Of a stretch of 64,000 nt of DNA, positions 1-7,558 are shown one piece after another. The position numbers and the translations under genes are program-made. The stretch lies in NCBI RefSeq assembly GCF_004328645.1, contig NZ_CP031395.1, forward strand, positions 2,071,501 to 2,135,500, in the 5' to 3' direction. Source of the DNA: Hylemonella gracilis (GTDB lineage: Bacteria > Pseudomonadota > Gammaproteobacteria > Burkholderiales > Burkholderiaceae_C). The notes under the pieces were generated by a model that made no database searches, had not been told where the DNA came from, and saw only the letters and a program-made list of their open reading frames with translations. Each line of letters opens with the position of its first letter. Position 1 is the first letter of the stretch.

Positions 1-170
1 CCGAAGGCCCGCTGCTGGACCTGCTGCTGGACTACGACACCCTGGCGCCGCGCATCCTGGACGGCGTGGTGGGCGAGGTGCTGGCCCGCGCCAAGGCCGC
101 GGCGCCTTCCGCGACTCCCGCCACGCCTTCCGTGTCCTCGGACGCGACACCCCCGGAGGCCCAGGACTGA
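1..170 (+). CDS. C-terminal end of an unidentified protein (cut by window edge)
   Basis: Only the last 55 codons are visible, in the frame beginning at base 3 and ending with TGA at 168-170. The tail is leucine-rich and then becomes an alanine/proline/serine-rich, probably disordered end. The stop shares one base with the ATG of the next gene (TGATG), so the two are translationally coupled and probably work together. The residues are too few to assign a family. Because the next gene is an SMC-like ATPase, a partner subunit is a reasonable guess but is only an inference from position. Confidence 0.6.
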   Translation, partial: EGPLLDLLLDYDTLAPRILDGVVGEVLARAKAAAPSATPATPSVSSDATPPEAQD

Positions 171-2986
171 TGTTTCACCTGCAAAGCCTCGAACTGCTGC
201 ACTGGGACTACTGCCAGCGCCTGACCCTGCCGCTGGACGGCGCCATCATCACCGTGGCCGGGCCCAATGGCTCGGGCAAGACCACGCTGCTCGATGCCAT
301 GCGCACCCTGCTGGGCCTGGAATGCTCGGGCGGGCGCAGCTACAAGACCTACGCGCGCCACGCCAAGGCCGACACCGCCTGGCTGCGCGCCACCGTGGAC
401 AACCTGCCGCGCAACCGCCAGGCCGCCAGCCGGCCCTTCGCGCGCAACCTGCTGTACACCGACCAGGTCACGCTGGTGTGCCGCATCGAGCGCAACGGCG
501 GTGACTGGCAACGCCGTTACGCCATGGTCGAGGGCGACATGCCCATTGAAGAACTGGCCCAGAAGCCCGAGAAGGAATGGCTCGGCATCGAGCACTGGAA
601 GAAGCGCCTCGAAGGCGCGGGCCTGTCGCGCGCCATCGCCCGCGTGCTGGCGCTGGAGCAGGGCCAGACCGACCGCCTCTGCGAGTACTCGCCCAAGGAA
701 TTGCTGCGCCTGGTCTTCGACGTGTTCGGCGACCAGGAGGTGCTGGACCGCTACGAAGAAGCGCGCCAGCACCAGCGCCAGCTGAGCGAGGAGGTTGAGG
801 CCGCGCAGCGTGAACTCACGCACGGCCAGGCCCAGCTCGCCCAGTTGGAGGCGCGCGCCAACCTCTACCGCCAGCACCAGGCCAAGCTGCGCGAGCGTGA
901 ACAGCTCGCCACCGAAATCATCCCCGTGCTGGCCTGGGCCGAGGAACGGCAGGAACTGGCCGGCAAGCTGCGCGAGCTGCACCGCCAGCGCCTGCACCAG
1001 GCCGGTGAAGCGCGCCAGCGCGCCGACTACAAGCGCCGCTTGCTGGACGCGCTGCAGGCGCAGCAAACCGCCGAACAACAGGTGGGTCTGCTCAAGACCC
1101 AGCGCGACGAGGCGCAGACCACACTGGACGAAGCCCGCGCCGCCGAGAAACCGGTGGAGCACTTGCTCAAGCAGGCGCAGGAGTTGCAGGAACTCGCCGC
1201 CGTCGAAGGCGACGCCGCGCAACTCGCCCAGCGTCTTGCCGAGCTGGAAGCCGCCAAGGCCACGCTGGCCGCCGACTGGCAGCAGGCCAAGGCGGACCGC
1301 GTCAAGGCCCAGGCGGCGTTGGATGCACTGCAAGGCCAACGCCTGGCTCCGCCGCCGCCCGAGGTGCAGCGCTTTCTGCGCGTGCTGCGCGGTGAAGGCA
1401 TCGCCCACCACGTGCTGGCCGACGTGGTCGAGATCACCGACGAACACTGGCGCGCCGCCGCCGAGGGCGTGCTGCGCGGCGCGCGCTGGGTGGTGGTGCT
1501 GGACCAGGCGCAGGACGAAGCCCGCGCCCTGGCCCTGGCCGAGCGCGAGCGTTACCGCCACTACCTCGTCGCGCAGGCCGAGGCCGCGCCGACCAAGCCC
1601 GAGGCACACAGTCTGCTGGCCGTGCTGCGCTTCTCGGCCGCCGTGCCCGCCTGGCTGCTCAAGCAGCTGGCGCAGATCCGCCGCGTGGACAGCACGGCGG
1701 AGGGCCTGAAGCTGGGCGCTGGCACCGAATGGATCACGCCCGAAGCCTACTGGCGCGACGCGCGCGGCGGTCGCAGCGTCTGGGTGGACCCGGCCCAGCA
1801 CCAGTTCGGCGCCGCGGCCCTGACGGCGCGGCGCGCGTCCATCGAGGCGCGATTGGCGCAGCTGGACGCGCAACTGACACAGACCGCCCAGCGCCAGACC
1901 GACACCCAGCGCCAGCTCGACGCCGCCAAGGAGGCCAGCAAGGGCCACCGCGCCGCCGAGGAGCTGGCGCGCCGCAGCGAAGAATTCGCGCAGGCGCGCG
2001 AGCAACTGCCGGCGCTCAAGCAGGCCCGCGTCCAGGCCGCGCAGCGCTGGCAGACGCTGGATATGCAACACGGCACGGCCCTGGGCGCCTGGAAGGACGC
2101 GCAAGCGGTGTACCGCGACACGCAGAACCGCCTGAGCGACAGCGAGCGTGCCGCCGAGAAATACGAGCGCGAGTGGCGCGAGCGTTATGACACGCTGCAC
2201 GAACGCGCCGCGAACTCACGCGCGGCCCGCCGCCGCTTCCCTGCGCGCTGGATCGCCGCGGCGGCCCTGGCCGAGCTGCGACTGCGCTTCACCAACGCCA
2301 CCCAGGCCCGCCTGCGCCGCGACGGCATCGAGCGCGAGCTGGAGCAGGGCCAGTGGGAAACCGACGCCACGGTGGAAGACAAGGTGGTGCTGATGCGCGC
2401 CACCGTCGCCGCGCAACAGCACGAGCTGGGCCAGCGCCGCGCCAGCAACGAAGCCGCCAGCGTGGCCGTGGGCAACGCGCGCGAGCGCTACATCGACGTG
2501 TTGCGCGCGACAGTGCGCCGTTACCGCAAGAACATCGTGGACCTGGGCCAGCTCGCGGGTGTGGAAGTCAACGCCGACCTGCCGCACCTGGACAATGACG
2601 ACATGGTTCTGCGCCAGGCCGAGCTGAAGGTGAGCTTCAACTTCGACGGCAAGGGCCAGATCGGCCTGAACGACGGCGAGGCCTCGGGCGGGCAGCAGGT
2701 CATCAAGTCGCTCATCCTGCTGGTGGGCCTGCTCAAGGACGAGGAAAACAGCGCGGGCGGCTTCGTCTTCATCGACGAACCCTTCGCCCACCTCGACGTG
2801 CGCAACATCCAGCTGGTCGGCCACTTCCTCAAGTCCACCCGCGCGCAGTACGTGCTGACCACGCCCATCACGCACAACGTGGAAGTGTTCGAGCCGGCCG
2901 ACATCACCCTCGTCACCTCCAAGAAGCCCCCGGGCGCGCGCTGGGCGCCGCCGATTGGGGTTTTGCAACGCCGCGCGGCCGCGTAG
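170..2986 (+). CDS. Compact SMC/MukB-like coiled-coil ATPase
   Basis: A 938-residue ABC-type ATPase with the SMC layout. The N-terminal half-site has Walker A GPNGSGKT at residues 31-38. A coiled coil runs from about 190 to 390, a globular hinge-like section from about 395 to 560, and a second coiled coil to about 780. The C-terminal head has signature SGGQQ near 838 and Walker B with catalytic glutamate (FVFIDEPFAHLD) near 865-876. Known relatives use ATP-driven head engagement to act on DNA (chromosome organisation, repair or plasmid defence). At 938 residues it is shorter than bacterial SMC or MukB. It starts inside the stop of the upstream gene. No topoisomerase-like nuclease (JetD) or other Wadjet subunit is visible downstream. 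The architecture is sure; the biological role is not. Confidence 0.85.
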   Translation: MFHLQSLELLHWDYCQRLTLPLDGAIITVAGPNGSGKTTLLDAMRTLLGLECSGGRSYKTYARHAKADTAWLRATVDNLPRNRQAASRPFARNLLYTDQVTLVCRIERNGGDWQRRYAMVEGDMPIEELAQKPEKEWLGIEHWKKRLEGAGLSRAIARVLALEQGQTDRLCEYSPKELLRLVFDVFGDQEVLDRYEEARQHQRQLSEEVEAAQRELTHGQAQLAQLEARANLYRQHQAKLREREQLATEIIPVLAWAEERQELAGKLRELHRQRLHQAGEARQRADYKRRLLDALQAQQTAEQQVGLLKTQRDEAQTTLDEARAAEKPVEHLLKQAQELQELAAVEGDAAQLAQRLAELEAAKATLAADWQQAKADRVKAQAALDALQGQRLAPPPPEVQRFLRVLRGEGIAHHVLADVVEITDEHWRAAAEGVLRGARWVVVLDQAQDEARALALAERERYRHYLVAQAEAAPTKPEAHSLLAVLRFSAAVPAWLLKQLAQIRRVDSTAEGLKLGAGTEWITPEAYWRDARGGRSVWVDPAQHQFGAAALTARRASIEARLAQLDAQLTQTAQRQTDTQRQLDAAKEASKGHRAAEELARRSEEFAQAREQLPALKQARVQAAQRWQTLDMQHGTALGAWKDAQAVYRDTQNRLSDSERAAEKYEREWRERYDTLHERAANSRAARRRFPARWIAAAALAELRLRFTNATQARLRRDGIERELEQGQWETDATVEDKVVLMRATVAAQQHELGQRRASNEAASVAVGNARERYIDVLRATVRRYRKNIVDLGQLAGVEVNADLPHLDNDDMVLRQAELKVSFNFDGKGQIGLNDGEASGGQQVIKSLILLVGLLKDEENSAGGFVFIDEPFAHLDVRNIQLVGHFLKSTRAQYVLTTPITHNVEVFEPADITLVTSKKPPGARWAPPIGVLQRRAAA

Positions 2987-3047
2987 TTTAGGTCGTGCGA
3001 GCCGGCGCGCCCGTTGAAAGACACTGTTTGAATCGAAGGAGCAGACC

Positions 3048-4073
3048 ATGAGCCATCCCACATCCCTCCCGCAACGCCCACTCGGCCCCTTCCAGGTCTC
3101 CGCGCTCGCCTTCGGCTGCATGAACATCTGCCACGCCTACGGTGCCTCGCCCACGCCCGAGGCAGCCGTGCGCTTGCTGCAGCAGGCCATGGACGCGGGC
3201 ATCACCCACTTCGATACGGCGGCACTCTACGGCTTCGGCGAGAGCGAGCGCCTGGTGGGTCGTGCGCTGAAGTCGCGCCGCCATGAATTCGTGCTGGCCA
3301 GCAAGGGCGGCATGGCGGGTGTGACGGGCGAGGATGGCGTGACGCGTCGTGTGATCGACGGCCGCCCCGAGGCGCTGCGCCGCAATTGCGAGGACAGCCT
3401 GCGCCGCCTGGGCCTGGACGTGATCGACCTCTACTACCTGCACCGCTGGGACAAGAGCGTGCCCATCGAAGACAGCGTGGGCGAGATGTCCCGCCTGGTC
3501 GAGCGCGGCCATGTGCGCACCCTGGGCCTGTCGGAAGTGTCCGCGACCACGCTGCGCAAGGCCCATGCCGTGCACCCCATCGCCGCGCTGCAGACCGAGT
3601 ACTCGCTGTGGACGCGCAACCCCGAAATCGCCGTGCTCGACGCCTGCCGTGAACTGGGCGTGGCCTTCGTCGCCTTCAGCCCGCTGGGCCGGGGCTTCTT
3701 GAGCGGCAAGATTGGCGGCGCGGAAGTCGCCGCCTTCGACGCCAAGGACATCCGCCGCAGCATGCCGCGCTTCACGGCCGAGCACTACGCCGCCAACGAG
3801 AAGCTGCTGCCCGCCTACCAGGCCCTCGCGCGTGAAGCCGGCTGCACGCCCGCGCAACTGGCGCTCGCCTGGTTGCTACAGAAATCAGAGCACATCATCC
3901 CGCTCTTCGGCACCACGAGCCTGGAACACACGCTGGAGAACCTGGGCGCCGCCCAGGTCAAGCTGAGTACCGACCTCATCGCCCGGCTGGAAGACCTGAT
4001 CAACCAGAAGACCGTGATGGGCAGCCGCTACAACGAGCAGAGCAACCGGGAAGTGGATACGGAGGTGTTCTGA
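3048..4073 (+). CDS. Aldo/keto reductase
   Basis: A 341-residue NADP-dependent oxidoreductase with the (beta/alpha)8 AKR fold. The catalytic tetrad is readable as D56, Y61, K86 and H132 (HFDTAALYG, ASKGG and YYLHRW contexts). The C-terminal IPLFGTTSLEH segment matches the cofactor phosphate-binding region of the family. The start is supported by AAGGAG seven bases upstream of the ATG. It stands alone between the SMC-like gene and a convergent oxidoreductase. The substrate cannot be told from sequence; such enzymes reduce aldehydes and ketones in the cytoplasm. Confidence 0.9.
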   Translation: MSHPTSLPQRPLGPFQVSALAFGCMNICHAYGASPTPEAAVRLLQQAMDAGITHFDTAALYGFGESERLVGRALKSRRHEFVLASKGGMAGVTGEDGVTRRVIDGRPEALRRNCEDSLRRLGLDVIDLYYLHRWDKSVPIEDSVGEMSRLVERGHVRTLGLSEVSATTLRKAHAVHPIAALQTEYSLWTRNPEIAVLDACRELGVAFVAFSPLGRGFLSGKIGGAEVAAFDAKDIRRSMPRFTAEHYAANEKLLPAYQALAREAGCTPAQLALAWLLQKSEHIIPLFGTTSLEHTLENLGAAQVKLSTDLIARLEDLINQKTVMGSRYNEQSNREVDTEVF

Positions 4074-4131
4074 ACACCGGGCGCTTTAGGCTGGATTGCG
4101 CCCTATAGAGTGCTCGTCATCGAGCCGCTGT

Positions 4132-4776
4132 CTAGGCCTTCAGTGAACCCGACAGCAAGACCGTCCGCCCCTGAGCGGACGGCACGGTCCGCAACAAAGC
4201 CTGGGCCACGGTAGCAGCTTCGATGGGCTGGTAGTTCGCCGGAATCATCCAGCCCACAACCCTTTGCAGCCGCGTGGCCCACACCTCGCCCGACCGCACG
4301 CGCTGCCCCAGCGCCTGCCGATTGCCCAGCAGCATCGAAGGCCGCGCGATCACCAAGCCCTGGAACGGCATCTGCGCCAGCGCCTCTTCCAGCTCGCCCT
4401 TCACCCGGCTGTAGAAGATCCGGGAATTCGCATCCGCGCCCATCGCGCTCACCAAGCCCACGCGTGTCGCGCCAGCGGCCAGCGCAGCCTTGGCCACCGC
4501 CAGATTGGCATCGAAGTCCACCGCGCGGAACGCCGCCTGACTGCCTGCGTCCTTGATCGTCGTGCCCAGCGCGAGGTACACCTCGTCGGCGTGCGGCAGG
4601 GTGGGCAGTGTGGTGAAGTCAAGCACATTGGCGGTCAGCTTGGGGTGCTGGAGCGCGGGTGCCCTGCGGCCGAGGCTGTGGACTGCAACGACGCTAGTGT
4701 CGGCCAGCAGGACGGCGAGCAGTTCCCGGCCCACCAGGCCGGTGACGCCTGCGATGATGACCGTTCGTTCATGCAT
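4132..4776 (-). CDS. NAD(P)-binding short oxidoreductase (TIP30/HTATIP2-like)
   Basis: A 214-residue atypical SDR/NmrA-type protein. The N-terminal Rossmann motif GVTGLVGREL sits at residues 10-19, and a central YLALGTTIKDAGS loop and IFYSRVKGELE segment supply the usual Y-x-x-x-K pair. This matches the small oxidoreductases related to human HTATIP2 and yeast FMP52. Its start follows an AAAGGAAG ribosome site. It is convergent with the aldo/keto reductase and is probably monocistronic. The substrate is unknown. Confidence 0.82.
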   Translation of the reverse strand: MHERTVIIAGVTGLVGRELLAVLLADTSVVAVHSLGRRAPALQHPKLTANVLDFTTLPTLPHADEVYLALGTTIKDAGSQAAFRAVDFDANLAVAKAALAAGATRVGLVSAMGADANSRIFYSRVKGELEEALAQMPFQGLVIARPSMLLGNRQALGQRVRSGEVWATRLQRVVGWMIPANYQPIEAATVAQALLRTVPSAQGRTVLLSGSLKA

Positions 4777-5084
4777 GTGAGGCTTCCTTTCTTTTCGCCA
4801 GGGTAGGCGATTGATCCGATTCTAGATTTGTGTCGCCACATGCATGGTTCCTGCACGGTGGCCGAGTGCTACCGTGGCGTTGCTGGGATATGAATCGTGG
4901 GGCTGGTGTCGGCCAGGAGCGGAAGTTGAATAAATTGCCCGAAACCTGTCGTTCAATTACTCTTTTGGGGATTCACTTCGCTATGCAGTTTCCTAGAATG
5001 TGCCCAGGCAACTTCAAGAGGGTCGCTCCGCCGACAAGCCGTCCCCTCACCCCTTACCTCCAACGTTAGACGACTTCATACCTG
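4777..5084. other. Intergenic stretch entering the low-GC block
   Basis: No gene is convincing here. The first part carries the 5' region of the minus-strand oxidoreductase. From about 4920 the base composition falls. The last part ends in a heptamer GTTAGAC (5065-5071) preceded by CAAC, which fits the integron core-site consensus GTTRRRY, 13 bases before the next start codon. I could not find a clear matching left-hand box, so only the right boundary of a possible attC site is visible. Confidence 0.4.
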
Positions 5085-5483
5085 ATGGTCCGTTCAAAGA
5101 TCAACCCTTGTTGGCCGAACGCCTTGCGCTGGTTTCTTGCGCAGGGGCCGGGCAGTTTCGTCCCCTGGCACTTCATCCGAGAGCCGCCTGAGATGGAATT
5201 CGCGGCAAGTGCATTTCGTCGCGAAGACATCGGCTATAGGGAAGTGTTCGTTTTTGCTCGACGTCAGGACTGCGACGACTTTGCCGGCTTGGAAGTGGTT
5301 AACGGATCAATCAGTGGTGAGGTGATCTACTTCCATCCTGTGTTCGGCGACACCTCTCGCCCGTCGCCGCGTGACTGGGACATTGTGCATAGGAGGTTCG
5401 AGGATGTCTTTGAGTTCGTCGCGGCTCAAATCGTCCCCGATATGAAGGAATGGGCGCTGACGGTAGATGCCGACGATCTATGA
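5085..5483 (+). CDS. Small SMI1/KNR4 (SUKH)-like protein
   Basis: A 132-residue soluble protein. The middle reads VFVFARRQDCDDFAG, then GEVIYFHPVF and a C-terminal FEDVFEFVA helix. That order (FARxxDNDD, a GxVYxxH strand, then a W/F-rich helix) is typical of SMI1/KNR4-fold proteins, many of which are immunity proteins to contact-dependent or polymorphic toxins. The match is by eye only. No toxin gene is next to it. It is the first of several small genes separated by attC-like heptamers (GTTAGAC before it, GTTAGGC after it), so it may be a captured gene cassette. Confidence 0.6.
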   Translation: MVRSKINPCWPNALRWFLAQGPGSFVPWHFIREPPEMEFAASAFRREDIGYREVFVFARRQDCDDFAGLEVVNGSISGEVIYFHPVFGDTSRPSPRDWDIVHRRFEDVFEFVAAQIVPDMKEWALTVDADDL

Positions 5484-5501
5484 ACGCGCCTTCTAAATTA
5501 A

Positions 5502-5508
5502 GTTAGGC
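5502..5508 (+). other. Integron core-like heptamer GTTAGGC
   Basis: GTTAGGC matches the GTTRRRY core recognised by integron integrases and lies 8 bases before the next start codon, where cassette boundaries normally fall. The sequence from 5488 to 5508 is a short imperfect inverted repeat (GCCT at one end, TTAGGC at the other), far shorter than a complete attC. I treat it as a possible recombined or decayed site. Confidence 0.35.
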
Positions 5509-5516
5509 AATCCTCA

Positions 5517-5981
5517 ATGTCACTGAACGAATCAATCAACGATATCCGCAGGGTGCATCAGACCGGCCAAGACAAGTACACATACTTTCTTTTGGCTGCG
5601 GCAGGAGCTGCTATTGCCTTCGCCATCCAAAAAACGGAAGGTATGTTGTTGTCTTGGTGGTTGCTGCCTGTCGCAATTGCTACAGTCCTGTGGGCTGGAA
5701 GTTTTTTTTCAGGTTGCCGAAATTTGTATTGGGTTCAAGCGTCGCTTTCAGCGAACTTCAGTCTGCTTGAGCTTCACAACGGGAGTCACGCACAGCAACC
5801 GCAAAACCCCGATGAGCTTGCCACAGCACTACGTGGAGTTAACAAAGCGCTCTCACACAATACAAGTAGGGCAAAGCTATTTGGCGATTTGCAATTTCGC
5901 TTACTAATTGCTGGCGCAATCTTCTTCATTGCTTGGCGGGTTTCAGATATGGTTCGCCTCACGTTTTGTGCGCAGTTATGA
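5517..5981 (+). CDS. Small membrane protein, cassette-like
   Basis: A 154-residue protein with three hydrophobic segments: about 24-38, 43-65 (rich in W and L) and 131-147. A hydrophilic loop of about 60 residues lies between the second and third. No family was recognised. It begins directly after a GTTAGGC heptamer and ends 8 bases before a 71-base attC-like hairpin (5989-6059), the expected layout of an integron gene cassette. Codon use is noticeably more A/T-rich than in the flanking housekeeping genes. Confidence 0.65.
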   Translation: MSLNESINDIRRVHQTGQDKYTYFLLAAAGAAIAFAIQKTEGMLLSWWLLPVAIATVLWAGSFFSGCRNLYWVQASLSANFSLLELHNGSHAQQPQNPDELATALRGVNKALSHNTSRAKLFGDLQFRLLIAGAIFFIAWRVSDMVRLTFCAQL

Positions 5982-5988
5982 CACATCA

Positions 5989-6059
5989 GCCTAACCCCGT
6001 ATATATGGACTCCCCATCAACGGCAAAAGACTGACCGATTGGGGGCCATAGGGTAAGGC
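5989..6059 (+). repeat. attC-like imperfect inverted repeat
   Basis: The outer arms GCCTAACCC (5989-5997) and GGGTAAGGC (6051-6059) are complementary at 8 of 9 positions and fit RYYYAAC/GTTRRRY with one mismatch. An inner pair TATGG (6004-6008) / CCATA (6046-6050) continues into CCCC (6012-6015) / GGGG and ATC/GAT. Unpaired bases are spread along the stem, as in the folded recombination substrate of integrons. Length (71) is within the known attC range. It lies directly after the small membrane protein gene. Confidence 0.6.
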
Positions 6060-6311
6060 GCCTGCGGTCGTATATCCGGCAGCCGGTTGGCCATGATGTT
6101 CGATCAATCTCGTCACAAAGGCAGATGGGGAACATCGAACTTAATTCATCTCAAGTTCAGGCTGGCATTACAAAGTCTGACGGGTAATCTTCCTGCTGAG
6201 CCTGTCAAGTTGGACTATCTTCCGGCGTTGATCGTCCGATTTCAACTTGGGTGACCTGCTGCTTTGGGTCGAGAGCAAACTTGTAGTTGAAAATTGAAGG
6301 GGAGTCTTCTG
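6060..6311. other. Non-coding A/T-rich spacer before the first lipoprotein gene
   Basis: I see no gene in these bases. There is a short inverted repeat (ATGTTCGAT near 6095 and ATCGAAC near 6134). The end supplies the ribosome site GAAGGGGAG for the next gene. The spacer is unusually long for an integron cassette, whose genes normally start a few bases after the core site. Confidence 0.4.
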
Positions 6312-7052
6312 ATGACCAGAATTTTGCGAGATTTTTGTATTTCTGTCCTCGCAATGGTGAGCTGTACGAGTTGTTTTCAACAGAACGCCAACATTGATAA
6401 AGTCACGATCGAAGAGATCGATTATTTTCAAAGATCTGTTCCAGGCTTCATAGATTTCGTAACAATTCGAGTTGCGGTCATCCCTGGTTCAATTTTTGGG
6501 CCTCCGGGCAGGGAAGAATATCTTGTAGAGCGGGCAGAAATGGGCTCTGCTGTCCCATTGGATATGAGACGGCTGCTGCAAATGGGTGCGAGCAATGCAT
6601 CCACGGCGGAAAAGAATTCGGCGCTGATGGTTCAGCCTCAGGATATGCGCTTTGTCCGTTTGGGTACTTTGGCGGTAAGACCCTATACGGATGATGCACT
6701 TGGCTCTGGTAGTTTTATGGACAAGAAGAGCAGGGATTATTTGGTGCTTCTATATGCTGATCGACCTGGCCTTATCTCAGGAAATCTTTGTGCAGATAGC
6801 ACAAAAGTAAATATTCATGTTTCTATTGATAGGGCGGGATTGCATTGGATCAAGATAAAGAACGTAACGCCTACACTTTATGAGTTTGAAAATGCCAATC
6901 CATCGGAGCTTGCTTTTGGTGTGCCGACCGAACCAGTGATAAGTCTCGGTCTGGTTGAAGATTTACTTTGTTTTAGTTGTTATTCGTTTGCCCCTATGGT
7001 GCTGCGGCCTCATGAGTGCACCTCTCCATCATCAGATGGCGAAAAAAATTAA
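6312..7052 (+). CDS. Putative lipoprotein, paralogue of the gene at 7559
   Basis: A 246-residue protein from ATG 6312, chosen over an in-frame TTG at 6294 because that TTG lies inside the ribosome site GAAGGGGAG. The N-terminus is a short hydrophobic signal ending in cysteines (AMVSCTSC), so lipidation or export is likely although the lipobox is imperfect. No known domain was recognised. It shares long stretches with the gene at 7559: GPPGREE, RLLQMG, DMRFVRLGT, GSGSFMDKKSRD and DRPGLISG, plus an AGLHWIK motif. It has a unique C-terminal extension with several cysteines. Confidence 0.7.
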   Translation: MTRILRDFCISVLAMVSCTSCFQQNANIDKVTIEEIDYFQRSVPGFIDFVTIRVAVIPGSIFGPPGREEYLVERAEMGSAVPLDMRRLLQMGASNASTAEKNSALMVQPQDMRFVRLGTLAVRPYTDDALGSGSFMDKKSRDYLVLLYADRPGLISGNLCADSTKVNIHVSIDRAGLHWIKIKNVTPTLYEFENANPSELAFGVPTEPVISLGLVEDLLCFSCYSFAPMVLRPHECTSPSSDGEKN

Positions 7053-7110
7053 ATCACCCAAAGTTCCGTAGATACCTCTCCTCTGATACTCGTTGACGAA
7101 TGGCTGCTGC

Positions 7111-7170
7111 TGCTAACAACGATTGACGGCTATGGGTCGGAAGTGTCTAGCGGTTTATATTAGGTTATGC
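7111..7170 (+). repeat. attC-like inverted repeat overlapping the next start codon
   Basis: The left box TGCTAAC (7111-7117) and right box GTTATGC (7164-7170) are near-inverse, and the arms extend outward into a perfect 9-base inverted repeat, GGCTGCTGC (7102-7110) and GCAGCAGCC (7169-7177). An inner pair CGGCTA/TAGCGG (about 7127 and 7148) resembles the L boxes of an attC site. The ATG inside the right box is the start of the 81-residue gene at 7167. Length 60 fits the attC range. Confidence 0.5.
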
Positions 7171-7412
7171 AGCAGCCATCGATCAGGCTTGAGTCTCACG
7201 GAAGCATTCGTGGAGTTTTGCACTATGCATTCGGCGGTGAGCGCTACAGCATTTCTTACGAGCACACCGGTGACTATCAGACGGGAATCCTGGTCTTCAT
7301 CAGGGATCTGGATGCTCAGCTCCAATGTGAGGAGCCACTGAAGCGACGCTCTCAGATACTGCGAGATCTTCAGGAGTGGTCAAAGAAGACCGGGGAGAGA
7401 CTCACGTGGTAG
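7167..7412 (+). CDS. Small hypothetical protein (81 residues)
   Basis: An acidic/basic mixed soluble protein with no signal or membrane segment and no family I recognise. The N-terminal half is beta-like (GVLHYAFGGERYSISYEH), and the C-terminal half is helical and ends in a tryptophan. The start codon lies inside the right-hand box of the attC-like repeat, so no normal ribosome site is present upstream. It could be a cassette gene translated from an unusual start, or a chance frame. Codon usage looks plausible. Confidence 0.45.
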   Translation: MQQPSIRLESHGSIRGVLHYAFGGERYSISYEHTGDYQTGILVFIRDLDAQLQCEEPLKRRSQILRDLQEWSKKTGERLTW

Positions 7413-7475
7413 CAGTAGTTCTGAATCACAGGTCATCCCAGCAGACGCCTTGCCGCGTCGCTGAATTCACTTGTT

Positions 7476-7505
7476 GACAGTCAGCTTACCTAGCCCATGA
7501 CTGTC
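7476..7505. promoter_or_regulatory. Perfect 8-base inverted repeat upstream of lipoprotein gene
   Basis: GACAGTCA (7476-7483) and TGACTGTC (7498-7505) are perfectly complementary with a 14-base gap. There is no T-run, so it is not an intrinsic terminator. It sits 53 bases before the start of the lipoprotein gene at 7559 and could be an operator or an mRNA hairpin. Confidence 0.35.
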
Positions 7506-7558
7506 CGCAACGAGTCGAAAACAGAACCTGTCTTTGCAACTTGAAAGTGAATTTTTTG

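Noticed and set aside
32..2200. Very long minus-strand open frame opposite the SMC-like gene
   Set aside because: It is a shadow of the plus-strand gene: high GC keeps stops rare, the residues are low in complexity and no domain is visible, while the plus-strand protein has clear ATPase motifs.
170..2986. Assignment of the SMC-like gene as JetC of a Wadjet system
   Set aside because: Other Jet components, especially the JetD nuclease, are not visible on the downstream side, and the upstream gene is cut by the window edge.
5488..5508. Complete attC site between the SMI1-like gene and the membrane protein gene
   Set aside because: Only 21 bases are available between the arms and the left box does not fit RYYYAAC, so just the right-hand heptamer is retained as a possible remnant.
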